64,000 nt of DNA from Symbiodinium kawagutii (taxonomy: Eukaryota > Sar > Dinophyceae > Suessiales > Symbiodiniaceae): positions 867,908 to 931,907 of the forward strand of contig VSDK01003676.1 in the NCBI GenBank assembly GCA_009767595.1, read 5' to 3'. The notes under the pieces were generated by a model. It worked only from the letters and a program-made list of their open reading frames with translations, was not told the DNA's origin and made no database searches. Shown here in pieces: positions 23,707 to 34,014 of this stretch; within the stretch, counting starts at the first letter, position 1, and each line of letters begins with the position of its first letter. Both the position numbers and the translations under genes were made by a program.

Positions 23707-24156
23707 TTTGATAAAGTGATGGTTACTCTCAGTTACTTGCCATACTACACTGTGCGTAAGGATAACGGGCGGAGATCACCTACCATTGCGAAAGATGACC
23801 AAGAAATGGTTGATTACCAAAGAGTGATCGGTGAACACTGCCCCAACAACGGCTGTCACTCGTGACGTAATGGTTGCACGAACCCGGAGAGGGGTATTGA
23901 CCACGCATCAATGGTTTGACAACCTCCAGGCCCTTGAGCAAATTCAGGCCAAACTTGTGCATCGGCTTGGCATGCTTGGAATTGCATCCATCAAATTATT
24001 ATCAGGTTGGTTGATCTGTAATGTTGAATCTTCTCCACTGTCAAGTGCCGTTTCCATTTGTTGGTTGCTGTTACTGCACTCACTACCGCAGCAATGCATG
24101 GTCCCAGGGAGTGAGAACCCAAACCCGGCCACCGCTGCTTCGGGTCTCACTCCGAG

Positions 24157-24292
24157 GTTTCGCGGAGGAAGCTCGAAGATGCCGGGAGGAGCTGGAAGAG
24201 AGGCTGGGGCGGCGCGGAANNNNNNNNNNNNNNNNNNNNNNNNNNNNNNNNNNNNAAGAGCGGCTGGCACGCGAGGAAACGGAAGTGTCCAG
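24157..24292 (+). CDS. Coiled-coil-like exon with assembly gap
   Basis: AG|G acceptor (CACTCCGAG|G). Reads FAEEARRCREELEERLGRRG, then 36 unknown bases (exactly 12 codons), then ERLAREETEVS, ending at TCCAG|GTGGGG. The Arg/Glu-rich heptad-like pattern suggests a coiled coil. The same frame continues across the gap, so the gap size may be right. Confidence 0.65.
24220..24255. other. Assembly gap (36 N)
   Basis: Thirty-six consecutive N inside the coiled-coil-like exon. The flanks are GC-rich and repetitive (GAGGAGCTGGAAGAG-type). Confidence 1.
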
Positions 24293-25123
24293 GTGGGGAG
24301 GGCAGAGCAGCGGGTTCCAGGGGGTTCCACCAGCAGTCATGAGAGTTTAAACATGTTCAAACTACCAGATGGTTACAGGGTTTCCACAGTGGGGAGTTCA
24401 CTGGGTAAGGGTTCTGAGTTTGGAGCCAGCCACGAATCAGCGAAAACGCTAAACAAAAAGACCTCAGAGACGAACCAAAATCCACCGAGAAGGGCAGGCT
24501 GCAGGTCAGTCCAGTCAGAGAAACACGCAAACACCACCAAACAAGCAAGGCTCAAAATATTTTGCATGTTTCTCACCATAACAACAAAAATATGTTCGCG
24601 TCAGTCCAGTTACCAAACACCGCCAAAATATTTTCCAAGCAAGGCTCAGCACAAAGCATTTCGTCATCCTTCAGTCTCAGCCCATGGATCATATTCTCGC
24701 ACGTGGGGGATGCAAGGATGCACGGTGGGGCGTAGACGCATTCCATCATTATTTTGCGAAGAGCCTCAAAACGTCTAATAGACCATGATTGCTTTCGTAT
24801 AATGACCATATCAGATGCAGCTTTTTTCGTAGGCCGGTCACTTCTGGATTTTATTTGAGGCATGGGAGCGGTCTAAACAGTCGGCTTGGTGCATAGTTTG
24901 GCTTTAGAATTGCACATGCAATCACATACACACGTCAGATGATATGCATTTGATTATGCATATCATTCGTATGTTATGCGCAGCTTCAAATTAGGGCAAA
25001 CCCCTGGACGCCCCGGCAAAAATCAAATCAATTGTACAGTTGGATTCGAAGTGGCTCATCCACAGGCATTGGTTTGGTGGCCGAAACTGAGTGCCTCTTC
25101 AGCCCCTGATTTTCCAGCGACAG

Positions 25124-25262
25124 GTGCTGTCAGTTGCACTTCAAAGTGGTGCCTTGGAGCCCCCAAGGAATGCAGGAACGGTGGTTGCTGGAACATGCGA
25201 TGTTACAAACCCTATTGGAAAGTTACCTGGGAGATCCTGGCAGTGCAACATCCCCAGAGCTT
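25124..25262 (+). CDS. Exon, phase-linked to the coiled-coil-like exon
   Basis: Acceptor CCAGCGACAG, donor GAGCTT|GTAGGT. All three frames are open. The frame accepting phase 2 from the previous exon reads CCQLHFKVVPWSPQGMQERW then LLEHAMLQTLLESYLGDPGS and ATSPEL, which also looks most protein-like. It leaves phase 0. Confidence 0.55.
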
Positions 25263-25749
25263 GTAGGTGGTTGACATGTCAAACGTGGTGATGTTTAATT
25301 TCCAATTCAATTGTTGATCCCTGTTTCTACTTTCAACCAGTTGTTTATGGAGCAGACGTACCAGGTTTATTAGTACTTTCTGATCGGTGGTTTTAAGTTT
25401 GGCTGGTGAGGTGCCCTTTCATGAAGGAAAGTCTGGTGATTTCCAATAAATTCACTTCAACCATGCCGTAGACCTGGGAATTAAGTGTCCTGGATTTCCA
25501 CCAGCCAGTAGCGATGGCATTCACCGCAGTGATGTATCCACCAAGCACCAGTTGACATGGCCACGTGGGGCCTACACGGTCATGAGCAAAGATAGCGATA
25601 GCGACATGACATCACCAGCTTACCAAATGTCATGCTAAGGTGGGTAAGGACATGTGAGGATCAGATTGAGTGGTCATTGAAGCTTAGGGACCACCTCCCA
25701 TGGCTTAGGAACCCCCCTGGGTCACCATCAAAACAGATCTCGATTTCAG

Positions 25750-25984
25750 GTCCGTCGACGGTGGCCCAATGGTCAAAACCATGGCCTTGAACGAGGAAGC
25801 TGCGTGCCCTATCGCGTGGGTGGTCCAGGGGACAGCTGTTTCTATGGCGAATGTGTGTCACTTGGAAGCACCGCACTGCTCAGAGCAGACGCTTTTTCCC
25901 GACCGGCACGAGGAACTGTGTGGCCCGTTTTGGCCGTTAGGAAGCCGGGCAGGGGGGATGATGTCAGCTATCTCTTGCTGCGAA
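25750..25984 (+). CDS. Large candidate exon
   Basis: Acceptor CTCGATTTCAG|G. The phase-0 frame, matching the preceding exon, reads VRRRWPNGQNHGLERGSCVP then YRVGGPGDSCFYGECVSLGS, and later LAVRKPGRGDDVSYLLLR into CGAA|GTGCTG. A second frame (MVKTMALNEEAACPIAWVVQ) is also fully open and has higher GC3, so the frame is unresolved. Coding status is likely. Confidence 0.55.
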
Positions 25985-26510
25985 GTGCTGATGTTTTGTT
26001 GAGATAATTTCAAAGAAGTTTCAGGGTTTGCAATGCCTTTTCCCACAACTTGCTTGTGATTGAACTTGCCTGTTTGAACATTCAAAGGAGTCCGGAACAA
26101 TGACTTGGGGGCGGCTGGCATTCGTATTCTTGTCATTTCCAGATCATTCAGATCCTAACCATCGATTTAACGGTTGAACTGCTGCTGGCTCATGGCGCCG
26201 GATCCACCATCACAACCGTAATAATACATGATGAAAATTTTGTTGTTTAGAAATTGTTGGTTAGCCCCCATTTTAATTTTGGTTAATGCTGCTCAACTGT
26301 GAACGCGTTGTCATTTTGTTGGCTATCACTGAAGTTATTTATCAACCATCACGGAACCATTCTTGTCCACCATTAAGGCATCATTAACCATAAACATCAT
26401 CATGATCCCATATCTGTAGCCTACATCCCAAACTTTTTCAGCAAAGAACCTGTAGCAGTCAGGAGCAAAAATGAATTATGATATCATGCTCCGTCATTAT
26501 CGATGATACA

Positions 26511-26616
26511 CTCTGGTGAACCAACCTGGCAATGGAAAATCCTCCATTTTGAGGTGTTTTCCTAGGGTTTTCTAACAAAATGGTGGATTTTCCATGGCCA
26601 GGTTAGTTCACCAGAG
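26511..26616. mobile_element. Family B palindromic element, near-complete
   Basis: Starts CTCTGGTGAACCAACCTGGC and ends GGTTAGTTCACCAGAG. The inverted arms (GAAAATCCTCCATTTTG / AAAATGGTGGATTTTCC) make about 106 bp of hairpin-forming sequence. Confidence 0.8.
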
Positions 26617-26648
26617 GGTATTCCCCATGATTGTTGTTGCTTGCATAG

Positions 26649-26794
26649 CGGCTCGGATTTGAGGTGGCGCCGGGGCGTCTTGGTGTCGGATCGATATTGG
26701 GAGACCAACAACTGGAAAGCCCGAAGGCCTGGAATGCACCAGAGCCTTGGGCCACCAGGAGCCGGCTGAGCTGGGCATGCTGCCAGATCTGCTG
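26649..26794 (+). CDS. Candidate exon, frame uncertain
   Basis: From TTGCATAG to CTGCTG|GTTAGA. Open readings include RLGFEVAPGRLGVGSILGDQ and GSDLRWRRGVLVSDRYWETN (the latter closes at a TGA at about 26768). GC-rich compared with its flanks. Coding is plausible; the frame cannot be fixed by eye. Confidence 0.45.
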
Positions 26795-26806
26795 GTTAGA
26801 TCGCTA

Positions 26807-26909
26807 GGTGGTGGCTTCTCACAAACGAGGACCCCCCAAATCATCCAATGTTGGCCAAGGATAGTGATAAACCAGCCTTTTTGGGAGTGCCCTAGTTTGA
26901 GAAGCGTCC
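26807..26909. mobile_element. Family A introner-like element
   Basis: Left end GGTGGTGGCTTCTCAC, interior CCCCCAAATCATCCAATG, right end CCCTAGTTTGAGAAGCGTCC. It begins 12 bp after the preceding candidate exon. The junction sequence TAGATCGCTA also precedes the copy at 37692. Confidence 0.75.
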
Positions 26910-27628
26910 ATGTGGCTGGATGTTGTTAGATGTCGTTGGTAAGAATGCAGGTTTACATGTGATGATGGTTCGTCAGAACTTGCAAGATAATGGTTAGCAC
27001 TCAATGGTGGGTAATGAGGAGGGGACCAGCAGGTACGTTACTCAAGATTGTGGCTCAAAACCCTGGTGCATGGTTCCCTGGTGAACATCTCATAAATGAA
27101 TATAAATGATCAAACGAGTCTTTGTTGGGGTTCACTTATCTAGTTTTTGGGATTACCGGTGATTCATGACCCGTACCCATATCAAACAAGAGAACGATAG
27201 ATATCATGTGACAGACCGAGGCCTGTTTTCACCAGACAGGATAGGCTGACTACCTGCATATGTTGCTGCTTGTGACCAAATACAACGGCAACTGACGCCA
27301 GGTGAGTACTCAACTGGTATCTATGCATATGATTTAGCAAATTGTGGCGTTTGATCAAGAAACCCAGACTTTTACAACAGCTTTGCTGGTTACTTCATCA
27401 CGGAGGCATAGTGGCCTCATCGGGCTGGAGGTAACACGTGGTTATGTCGAACGCGCTGATGTCATTTGTGGAGCCTTTGGGACCATGCTAGGTTGAATGT
27501 TAGAGTCGCAATGTGGCAGCAATATCAGGCGAATCACAGTGATACCGCCAGAGTTATTTTGTGATGACATGCGACGCCAATAGATCGATTGATTGGATTC
27601 AAGACCTTATCCATATCATTCTGAGTAG

Positions 27629-28101
27629 TCTTCGGTTGGGACAAGTCCCTGCTTGAGAACCCGTGGTTGCCAAGGATCTGCGGCAGCACGGAGTACGAAC
27701 ATTTGCCTCAGCCGTTGCCCTTAGATCATCCCCAGCTGCAAGAACAGAAGCTGGGGACATATGGCGTGCTTTGCTTGGAGCGTTCCTGGGATGAGCATGG
27801 TGCCCTCACAAGCCTTTGGTGCATGGAGCAGTTGGCCGAAGAGAACTGTGAATGGAAAATGTTGGGTTTGGAGAATACCCTGAATGCGCTGTACCATTTC
27901 TATTAGCAACGGCCGCACGTGACGCCGATCAACGCGGGTTCGGGCCTTCAGGATTGGCTTGGTGACCATGACCAATCACTGGCAGATGAAGACGTCAGGC
28001 ACAAGCTCAGTGGAAGCAACAGCCAGCGCTGGAAGTTGACAGGTGCAACTGTGGTGTCGAAGGCCTTTTTGGAGCCGTGTCAGAGTTGCTACCGTGCATA
28101 G
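27629..28101 (+). pseudogene. 158-codon coding-like stretch broken by one TAG
   Basis: After an acceptor-like CTGAGTAG the frame reads FGWDKSLLENPWLPRICGST, continues to LENTLNALYHFY, meets TAG at 27904-27906, then carries on with QRPHVTPINAGSGLQDWLGD to SKAFLEPCQSCYRA and a final stop. GC3 is about 65 percent on both sides of the TAG, so both halves look coding in the same frame. It could be a degraded exon, readthrough, a true C-terminus followed by decayed sequence, or an exon whose acceptor is the TTCTATTAG itself. No family recognised. Confidence 0.5.
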
Positions 28102-28209
28102 CCTGAAGCTTCCAAGTGGTCCTTGGTACGAGCTGCACATTCCATGCTCGCCACAGGAACGGAAAAAGACACGGAGAAAAACAAGATACTTTTGGCCAAC
28201 ATTCCTTTA

Positions 28210-28312
28210 CTAGATGGTGGTGGTAAACATATTTGCTTTCTCCACATATAGTCAGGAAAGTTGGTTGCTTGATTATCTAATTTGGTTCACAGGGGTTGAA
28301 ACCACCACCCAG
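28210..28312. mobile_element. Family D element ending exactly at an exon
   Basis: Starts near CTAGATGGTGGTGGTAAAC and ends CACAGGGGTTGAAACCACCACCCAG. The final CAG is the acceptor of the exon at 28313. Confidence 0.75.
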
Positions 28313-28408
28313 CATATGATGTTGGCAGCTCGTCGGTCCCGTGAAAGGCGTCATTGGGAAGCTGCTGTGGTCAGGATCAGATGTGGTCACCGCGGATTCA
28401 TTCGGGGG
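28313..28408 (+). CDS. 32-codon exon bracketed by two introner-like elements
   Basis: Exactly 32 codons in phase 0 at both ends: HMMLAARRSRERRHWEAAVV then RIRCGHRGFIRG. The 5' border is the terminal CCCAG of a family D element; the 3' border (GGGG|GTTCTTAAAA) is the start of a family A element. Strongly basic. Function unknown. The arrangement suggests two separate intron insertions into an older, larger exon. Confidence 0.65.
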
Positions 28409-28537
28409 GTTCTTAAAATTTGACCCCCCCAAAATAGATGGGTTGGAGTGACGGCGCTAGAGAGAGAAAATAGATGGTTTATTTATACAAACGTGTTCAG
28501 TGGATGGTTTGTGGGGTGCCCCATTTTGAAAAACGCC
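28404..28537. mobile_element. Family A element, with internal insertion
   Basis: Left end GGGGGTTCTTAAAATTTG, interior AGATGGTTTATTTATACAAA, right end GGGGTGCCCCATTTTGAAAA. A direct repeat AGATGGGTTGG/AGATGGTTTA flanks roughly 35 extra bases. Confidence 0.7.
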
Positions 28538-28924
28538 AATTTGTTGATGTGGCGAAGTCGAGCAATCCGCATGTAGGACGGTCGGTTCATGGAATTCTGT
28601 ACAAAGCAAACGTGGAAAAACGATGAAAAACACCTCCATGTTGATTGATGCATGGGATTATGCCTCCCATGAGGTGTTTAGGGTATCATTGTCAAACATG
28701 TTTGTTTTTTGGGGGGACCCTTGGTGAATCGGAGAATCAATGTGGATTGACTCAGAAACAAGCAAATAAATGAATAAATATATACATATACATATTTTCT
28801 ATGTATTTTTACATGTGTGTATTTAATTAGGTTTGACTTTATATAGATACATTTACTTTTATAGATGTTTGGACATGTTTTTATTTATCCAAAACATATA
28901 CATATATATGTAACCAGATCGCAG

Positions 28925-28997
28925 GTGTGCCCCCGACAGTCTGCAGGCATGGGGTCACTTTGCTCGTGCCTCAAGGCGATGGGAACGGCTGTGTCTG
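28925..28997 (+). CDS. Candidate short exon
   Basis: AG|G acceptor (AGATCGCAG|GTG), donor CTG|GTGTAA. The best frame reads CAPDSLQAWGHFARASRRWE then RLCL. Two other frames are open. Confidence 0.45.
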
Positions 28998-29509
28998 GTG
29001 TAAACGGCTGTTGGCGCTTGGCTTCAAAAAAAGTAATCACGAGGATGTTGGCTTGATTTTTTCGTGTTGTTTTTCTTTTTTTTTGTTTTTTTCGATTTTT
29101 TCGGATGAATTGATGAACAGAACGACTAAGAGATAGAGCTAGGACCAGGTACGATGTGCCCAGATAGATCAGATGTGGTGTTCTGTGTTCATTGGACATG
29201 TGTTGATGCTGCCAACCGCCCAGCATGCTGTCGTTCATGCACATTTGCTTTCACATGTGTTGGCAAATAGATTGTCATGACATGTTGTAATCATGCATGC
29301 ACATATGCAGCATGTGCTTGTGGCATAGGGGGGTTTACACACACACAGCAAATTTCAGATAGATATGTACTCAAATATGTAGCTATCAGCTTGCAGTTTA
29401 TCCTTACGCCAACAGCCTTTTTGCAAACACCCCAAAGCACAACACACACACACGCACACAGGGTACAAATAAAAACATGCATGCACGATGGAGAGAGAGA
29501 TACATTTAC

Positions 29510-29700
29510 AACTGTATAAATGTATAGGATAGCTGTACATAGGGATAGATGCATCTATCCCATCTATCCCTAGTGTATAAATAGATACATTCACATCTAG
29601 GGATAGATACATTTACAAGTGTACAAAGCTAATAGACTAGGGATAGATGTAAATAGACTGGGGATACATACCATTTACAAGTGACTAGGGATAGATGGGA
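29510..29700. repeat. Degenerate GGGATAGATACATTTACAA tandem region
   Basis: Five or more diverged units of about 28 bp built on GGGATAGAT...ATTTACAAGTG. Confidence 0.75.
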
Positions 29701-29703
29701 TAG

Positions 29704-29784
29704 ATGTGCGTCTTCTTGTGTGCAATGGAGACGCAAGCAGCTTCCTTGACCACGTACATGAGCGTTCTCTGATGCCAGGCGGCA
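29704..29784 (+). CDS. Candidate exon
   Basis: After GGGATAG, one frame reads VRLLVCNGDASSFLDHVHER then SLMPGG into GGCA|GTGTGC. A second frame (MCVFLCAMETQAASLTTYMS) has higher GC3. Coding likely, frame unsure. Confidence 0.4.
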
Positions 29785-30005
29785 GTGTGCCCAAAGTGGC
29801 TTGAGCCGGGACCTTGCGGCAGCTTGGCAAGAGAGTGGCAGCAAGAGTGATGAATTTCTGGTGAATGGTGGTTTTACTGATGATTTTGTGGTTAATTTTT
29901 GGTGAACTTACGGTGAGTAATACTGAATTGATGGTGAATAGTCATCAACTATGGTTAATAGAGTGAAGAGTGGTGAATTAATGGTTTGCAGTGATGAATG
30001 GTTTT

Positions 30006-30108
30006 TCCTCCGGTAGTCAGACATAAAGTGGATGGACAATAGCACCATTTCTAATAGGTAAATGATCTACAATGATTTTCCAGCCTGCCGTGTTGGATTA
30101 CCAGAGGG
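30006..30108. mobile_element. Family B palindromic element, diverged
   Basis: Right end GATTTTCCAGCCTGCC...GGATTACCAGAGGG fits family B. The left end near CCTCCGGTAGTC is weaker. Confidence 0.5.
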
Positions 30109-30214
30109 TAGATCTTTGGTGCTCACCTTCCGCAGAGCCATTGGATAAGCATATGCATTACTCAGAGGTTTAGAATCTATTGTGTGATTCAGCCAGGTGA
30201 TTTCGTCGGGTGAG

Positions 30215-30347
30215 GGTATGTGCCCCAAACCCCAAGGGGACGATCAACATGCGAATGTACTCCCAGGATGGCTGGGAGATGAGCTTGAACTGCATCGGTG
30301 GACTGGTTCATGGATCAATGACCAAGCTTTGTGAATGGGCACTACCA
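30215..30347 (+). CDS. Exon 1 of chain 30.2-36.1 kb
   Basis: AG|G acceptor (GGGTGAG|GG) and an excellent donor (CTACCA|GTGAGT). Reads VCAPNPKGTINMRMYSQDGW then EMSLNCIGGLVHGSMTKLCE and WALP, 44 full codons ending in phase 0. First of eleven consecutive candidate exons whose phases all agree. Soluble, globular in character; family unknown. Confidence 0.65.
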
Positions 30348-30820
30348 GTGAGTTGCTAGCCATGGATATTATCATTTGATGTTTTTGACATGTGTATGCC
30401 ACTACCGTCATTTACCATTGTTTTCCCACGGTTGATGCTTGATCGTCGGCCATTGGTTCACCAGCGGCCCTTCTCCGAATATGACTAGCGTGGGTTGGCC
30501 CATACAACATCATATATATTAACTAAGTGGTAGTTAACAAATGTTCATGAACTATGAGTAGCTATAATATGTCACACCCTGCCATATAGCTAACTCTTTT
30601 ATGCCATGGCAAAGCCCCATTTGTACCAATGGCTGTGACCAGTAGTTAGACCATGTCAGAAGTAACTTTGATAGGTGTTAATGCCCACATGCTATACCAT
30701 GCCATACCCCCCCATACAGGGGTTACACTGGTAGTTATGTCCTGCCGTTACACTGGTAGTTACATGCCCTATGGTGAGCCCCTCAAGTCTGGGCGATTCT
30801 AAGCCAACTTAGCTGGGCAG

Positions 30821-30984
30821 GTGGAGCCCACGTGCCAGGTTCGAGTGCTGGAAGCGGTGCGTCGCTTTTTGGGCTTAGACCATCTGCCCGAGGACGGCCC
30901 CCGGCAGGGGCCTGGCATTGGGGGCAGCGGGCGATGCTGCTGCTGGTACATCCCCCATGAGCGGCTATGGATCTCCATGAAGCG
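30821..30984 (+). CDS. Exon 2 of chain 30.2-36.1 kb
   Basis: AG|G acceptor (AGCTGGGCAG|GTG), donor AAGCG|GTGAAG. Reads VEPTCQVRVLEAVRRFLGLD, then HLPEDGPRQGPGIGGSGRCC and CWYIPHERLWISMK. About 42 of 54 third positions are G or C, which clearly marks the frame. A Cys triplet followed by Trp is notable. Starts phase 0, ends phase 2. Confidence 0.7.
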
Positions 30985-31023
30985 GTGAAGGAGATCATTG
31001 AGTTGGTCATGGTGGCCAGTGAT

Positions 31024-31135
31024 GGATAGAGTCAATGTTGATTGACATTAGTTGTAGTAACTAGCTAATCATTGCTCACTTCAATCATGTTTTGACATTG
31101 ATAGATTCAATGTTGATTGACATTAGTTGCTAACA
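31024..31135. repeat. Direct duplication, about 33 bp
   Basis: GATAGAGTCAATGTTGATTG...ATTAGTTG at 31024 recurs at 31099 with one or two changes. Confidence 0.8.
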
Positions 31136-31607
31136 ATGCCGGTATGGGTAGTAGTTTTGTGGCCAAAAAATGATTCGTGGGGACAAGTTTGTGCAGCCTT
31201 GCAGATGCAGCAGTTGATCGGCTATGGGTGGTTCACTCATGGGGTAATAAGCTCAATTGCCGAGAGCCCAAAGATCAAACGTGGCTTCGCACCTCCGTTT
31301 GTGCCGTTTCAAACATCTTGGCTGCTTGATTCTTGTAACACCATGAAGCAAACCACTCATTGAGTAGCCACTATGATTTATTCTCTACGCGTTCTTTCGG
31401 CACGGCAAAGCATCACTGAGTCATATTCTGTAGGATGTTTTGTGTGGATAACTTCTCCACACCTATGGGTCCGCCTATTTCCTTGATGAGCAGCCGTTTT
31501 TGCTGGAGGCTTCCTCAGCACTGGTATTTTTTCCCAACGGCATTGCATGTATAGGTGTCCTTTCTATGAGTGTTCTGTGACATTATCCTTTCTCGAGTTT
31601 CATTGAG

Positions 31608-31686
31608 ATGGTCAAATGTGATGCAGCTCCCAAAAAAGTGCCCGAACTTGAAGGAGATCAAACCAGCGATTGTTGGTGGCTGGCGG
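31608..31686 (+). CDS. Exon 3 of chain 30.2-36.1 kb
   Basis: Begins after CATTGAG, takes one base to complete the previous codon, and reads WSNVMQLPKKCPNLKEIKPA then IVGGWR, ending at GGCGG|GTTGTC in phase 0. Lys-rich and consistent with globular protein. Confidence 0.6.
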
Positions 31687-32170
31687 GTTGTCCATAAACC
31701 AGGACCAGATTGTGGTTTCCAAAAGTAGGGAATTCCTAAACATATATAGGTGGTTCATAAATTTCAAAAGATTGATTATTGATGACTTCAGGGTACCCGT
31801 ATTTTCAACCCCCACCAGGTCAAGACGACGTTTATGACCCTGCCAGTTTGGACGTCTCCATAAAAACCTCTCATGACATGACGTTTGTGAGGGCGTCATT
31901 TTTTAATCTCTAAGACCTCAGCTCCCCCGCATCTTTCCAGAGACACCCCGTTGTGAAACGGTTATCATGCTGGTGGAAGGGTATCATGTTGGTGCAACGG
32001 CATCATTTTGGTGGGACGCTATCAACCATGGCGTGATGGTCACTGGTGCTCCAACTTGAAAACATGACGAATTCCCAGGTTCGCTTGTGCCGTCTCCAGC
32101 ATAAACCAGGGCTGTCCATAAATTGTAGCAGGCCAGTTTCCACCACGAGTTATGATCCCTCGCACTATGA

Positions 32171-32303
32171 TGCCTTCTCAAAATAGGGCACCCAAAAAAT
32201 GGATGGTTTATTGTTAATTGCTACTAATTACTGTCTTTTTATTGATTTTACATAGTTGATAATCAGGATGATTTGGGGTGTCCCCTATTTTGAGAAAAGA
32301 TAT
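32171..32303. mobile_element. Family A introner-like element
   Basis: Left end CTTCTCAAAATAGGGCACCC, interior ATGGATGGTTTATTG, right end GGGGTGTCCCCTATTTTGAG. Lies in the intron between exons 3 and 4 of the chain. Confidence 0.8.
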
Positions 32304-32388
32304 CAGAATCGTTTTGTTGCGGTCAAGTTCGAGGGCGGCTGGGCAGCTCCCTGCCACCACAGCGGTGGCGCAAGGACAGTCCTGAGAG

Positions 32389-32465
32389 GTTCTGGGATTT
32401 GCAGCAGGGGAACACGGATACAGAGAGTGCCTTGGGAACATGCGGATGATGGCTCTTGAAATGCG
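32389..32465 (+). CDS. Exon 4 of chain 30.2-36.1 kb
   Basis: AG|G acceptor (CCTGAGAG|GTT). Reads VLGFAAGEHGYRECLGNMRM then MALEM and ends at ATGCG|GTAACA in phase 2. Upstream in-frame stops support the border. Confidence 0.6.
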
Positions 32466-32527
32466 GTAACACCCAGAAACAATATGGCGTCAGAAAAGCC
32501 TTGCAATCGTTGTCGTGGAATTTTGAG

Positions 32528-32606
32528 CGAAGATGCCAAACAGGCAGCCAGCCCTTTCAAATTCCCGTATCTAAAAGATGCTCACCACAGATTGAGATCG
32601 AGCAAC
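32528..32606 (+). CDS. Exon 5 of chain 30.2-36.1 kb
   Basis: After GGAATTTTGAG, one base completes the previous codon, then EDAKQAASPFKFPYLKDAHH and RLRSSN, ending at AAC|GTAGAT in phase 0. The intron before it is only 62 bp. The wider region 32484-32750 is open in two frames, so a longer exon is possible. Confidence 0.45.
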
Positions 32607-33030
32607 GTAGATGGATTGATTTCCACAACGCAAGATTGCCGGAACTCGTGCCAAACACCCACTAGGCAACCCCAGCCGCTGCTGTATAGCTCCATTGAAT
32701 CCAACAAGCAAGCCCCGGGTCTCCAGATAAACAATGCCGAGCAGAATTAGAAAACAAAGCTTATGCCATAAATGCTGCCCATTGTTGCTTGTATCTTTGG
32801 GATTAGCCCCTGAACATTGTCTTTGGTATCAATGCAATTCTAGTCATATACACACAGCATGTATTTACATGCATATATATATATAAATCTGTTTTTCTTT
32901 GTTTCTTTTTTCTCAGATGTTTATACTTAGATGTACACATATATCTACGTATATAGTTCCAAATAGTTATATGCATCCAGGTACATGTGCATAAATTTAC
33001 ATTTAGAGTGAAATGCAAGCAATTTACACA

Positions 33031-33071
33031 CACACATATATATATATATGTAATAGAGAGAGAGAGAGAAT
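33031..33071. repeat. CA/TA/GA dinucleotide tract
   Basis: Consecutive ACAC, TATA and GAGA runs. Confidence 0.85.
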
Positions 33072-33207
33072 GAATTATTCACACATCGAGACACATTGAA
33101 CATACCTGGAGCCTTAATGTACCTTGTTTTGAAGGATCGGACCCCATAAGAATTGAGGGTTAACCATCCAAAGCAAGGGTTACTTGGCTTCCAGGTATAG
33201 ATATACA

Positions 33208-33325
33208 TGGCGTGGGTCAAAATCCTATACCTTTGCTTCCCCTATCATTAACCATTGTTCATCCACTACTATGGTTGATTATTTTCCACCATGAAATTGG
33301 TTAGTTGATATTCACCCATAGCCAC
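33208..33325. mobile_element. Family E palindromic element
   Basis: Starts TGGCGTGGGTCAAAATCC and ends GATATTCACCCATAGCCA, with the interior CCCCTATCATTAACCATTG shared with the neighbouring copy. Confidence 0.75.
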
Positions 33326-33355
33326 ATAGATAGCTGCAGATCCCTTGCTGCATAT

Positions 33356-33470
33356 TGGCTGTGGGTCAAAACCCCGTACCCCTGGTTCCCCATCATTAAC
33401 CATTAGTTTGCCTTATTATTGTTGGTTATTAACCCCCATTATTGGTTAGTTAATATTGACCCACAGCCAT
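33356..33470. mobile_element. Family E element abutting an exon, best copy
   Basis: Starts TGGCTGTGGGTCAAAACCC and ends AATATTGACCCACAGCCA, a perfect 14-bp terminal inverted repeat. The CACAG in its right end is the acceptor used by the exon at 33467. Confidence 0.85.
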
Positions 33471-33607
33471 ATGCAACCCCAAGCTGCCCCCGCAACCTGC
33501 CCGGGGCCCCGAGGCCTGATCAGCCATTGCACCAGTTTGAAGACCTGGCCCCGCTGCTGTGTTCACAAAGCACCTGGCAGGAGGCGGACGTGACCCGTGC
33601 GCGACCG
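33467..33607 (+). CDS. Exon 6 of chain 30.2-36.1 kb
   Basis: Starts at the CACAG inside the right terminal repeat of a family E element. Reads PYATPSCPRNLPGAPRPDQP, then LHQFEDLAPLLCSQSTWQEA and DVTRARP, 47 codons in phase 0 at both ends, with high GC3, ending at GACCG|GTGGGC. Pro-rich start, globular later. Confidence 0.65.
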
Positions 33608-33820
33608 GTGGGCTTCACAACCGGGCGGTTGAACCCGACCGAAGATACGAATCATGAAACAGATAGGGATACAAAAAAACAAATATGGTATATGTTTCCT
33701 GTATGTTTATGTTTATATTTATTGATTTGTACATGTTTTAGATTTGCATTAACATCTTTATTTGTTAATTGATTGATTTTCCCATCTATTTACTGGACCC
33801 AAGAAGCATGCAGATTTTAG

Positions 33821-33929
33821 GTTATCTCTGGAATGGTGAGAGTGGGCGGATTATCGAGCATGGCTGGGGCTGGGGGGTGGTTGGTCGCCCCTTTGATTCT
33901 GACACTGGACATGTGTGGGGGGTTACGTG
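33821..33929 (+). CDS. Exon 7 of chain 30.2-36.1 kb, ends at a family A element
   Basis: AG|G acceptor (GATTTTAG|GTT). The frame matching its neighbours reads VISGMVRVGGLSSMAGAGGW then LVAPLILTLDMCGGLR, with a hydrophobic segment. The donor ACGTG|GTGGTTTC is the first bases of a family A element. Another frame (GYLWNGESGRIIEHGWGWGV) is open but breaks phase with both neighbours. Confidence 0.5.
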
Positions 33930-34014
33930 GTGGTTTCTCAAAATAGGGGGGGGCAAAATAGTATGAATGACTAGTATTGGATGATTTCGGGGTACCCCCT
34001 TTTGAGAAACCACC
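33929..34014. mobile_element. Family A introner-like element supplying a donor
   Basis: Left end GGTGGTTTCTCAAAATAGGG, right end CCCCTTTTGAGAAACCACC, an almost perfect inverted repeat of about 86 bp. Short interior. Confidence 0.85.

Noticed and set aside
23831..24778. 315-codon frame across the N gap
   Set aside because: It includes unknown bases and repeat-like or intronic sequence on both sides. Only 24157-24292 is supported, and in another frame.
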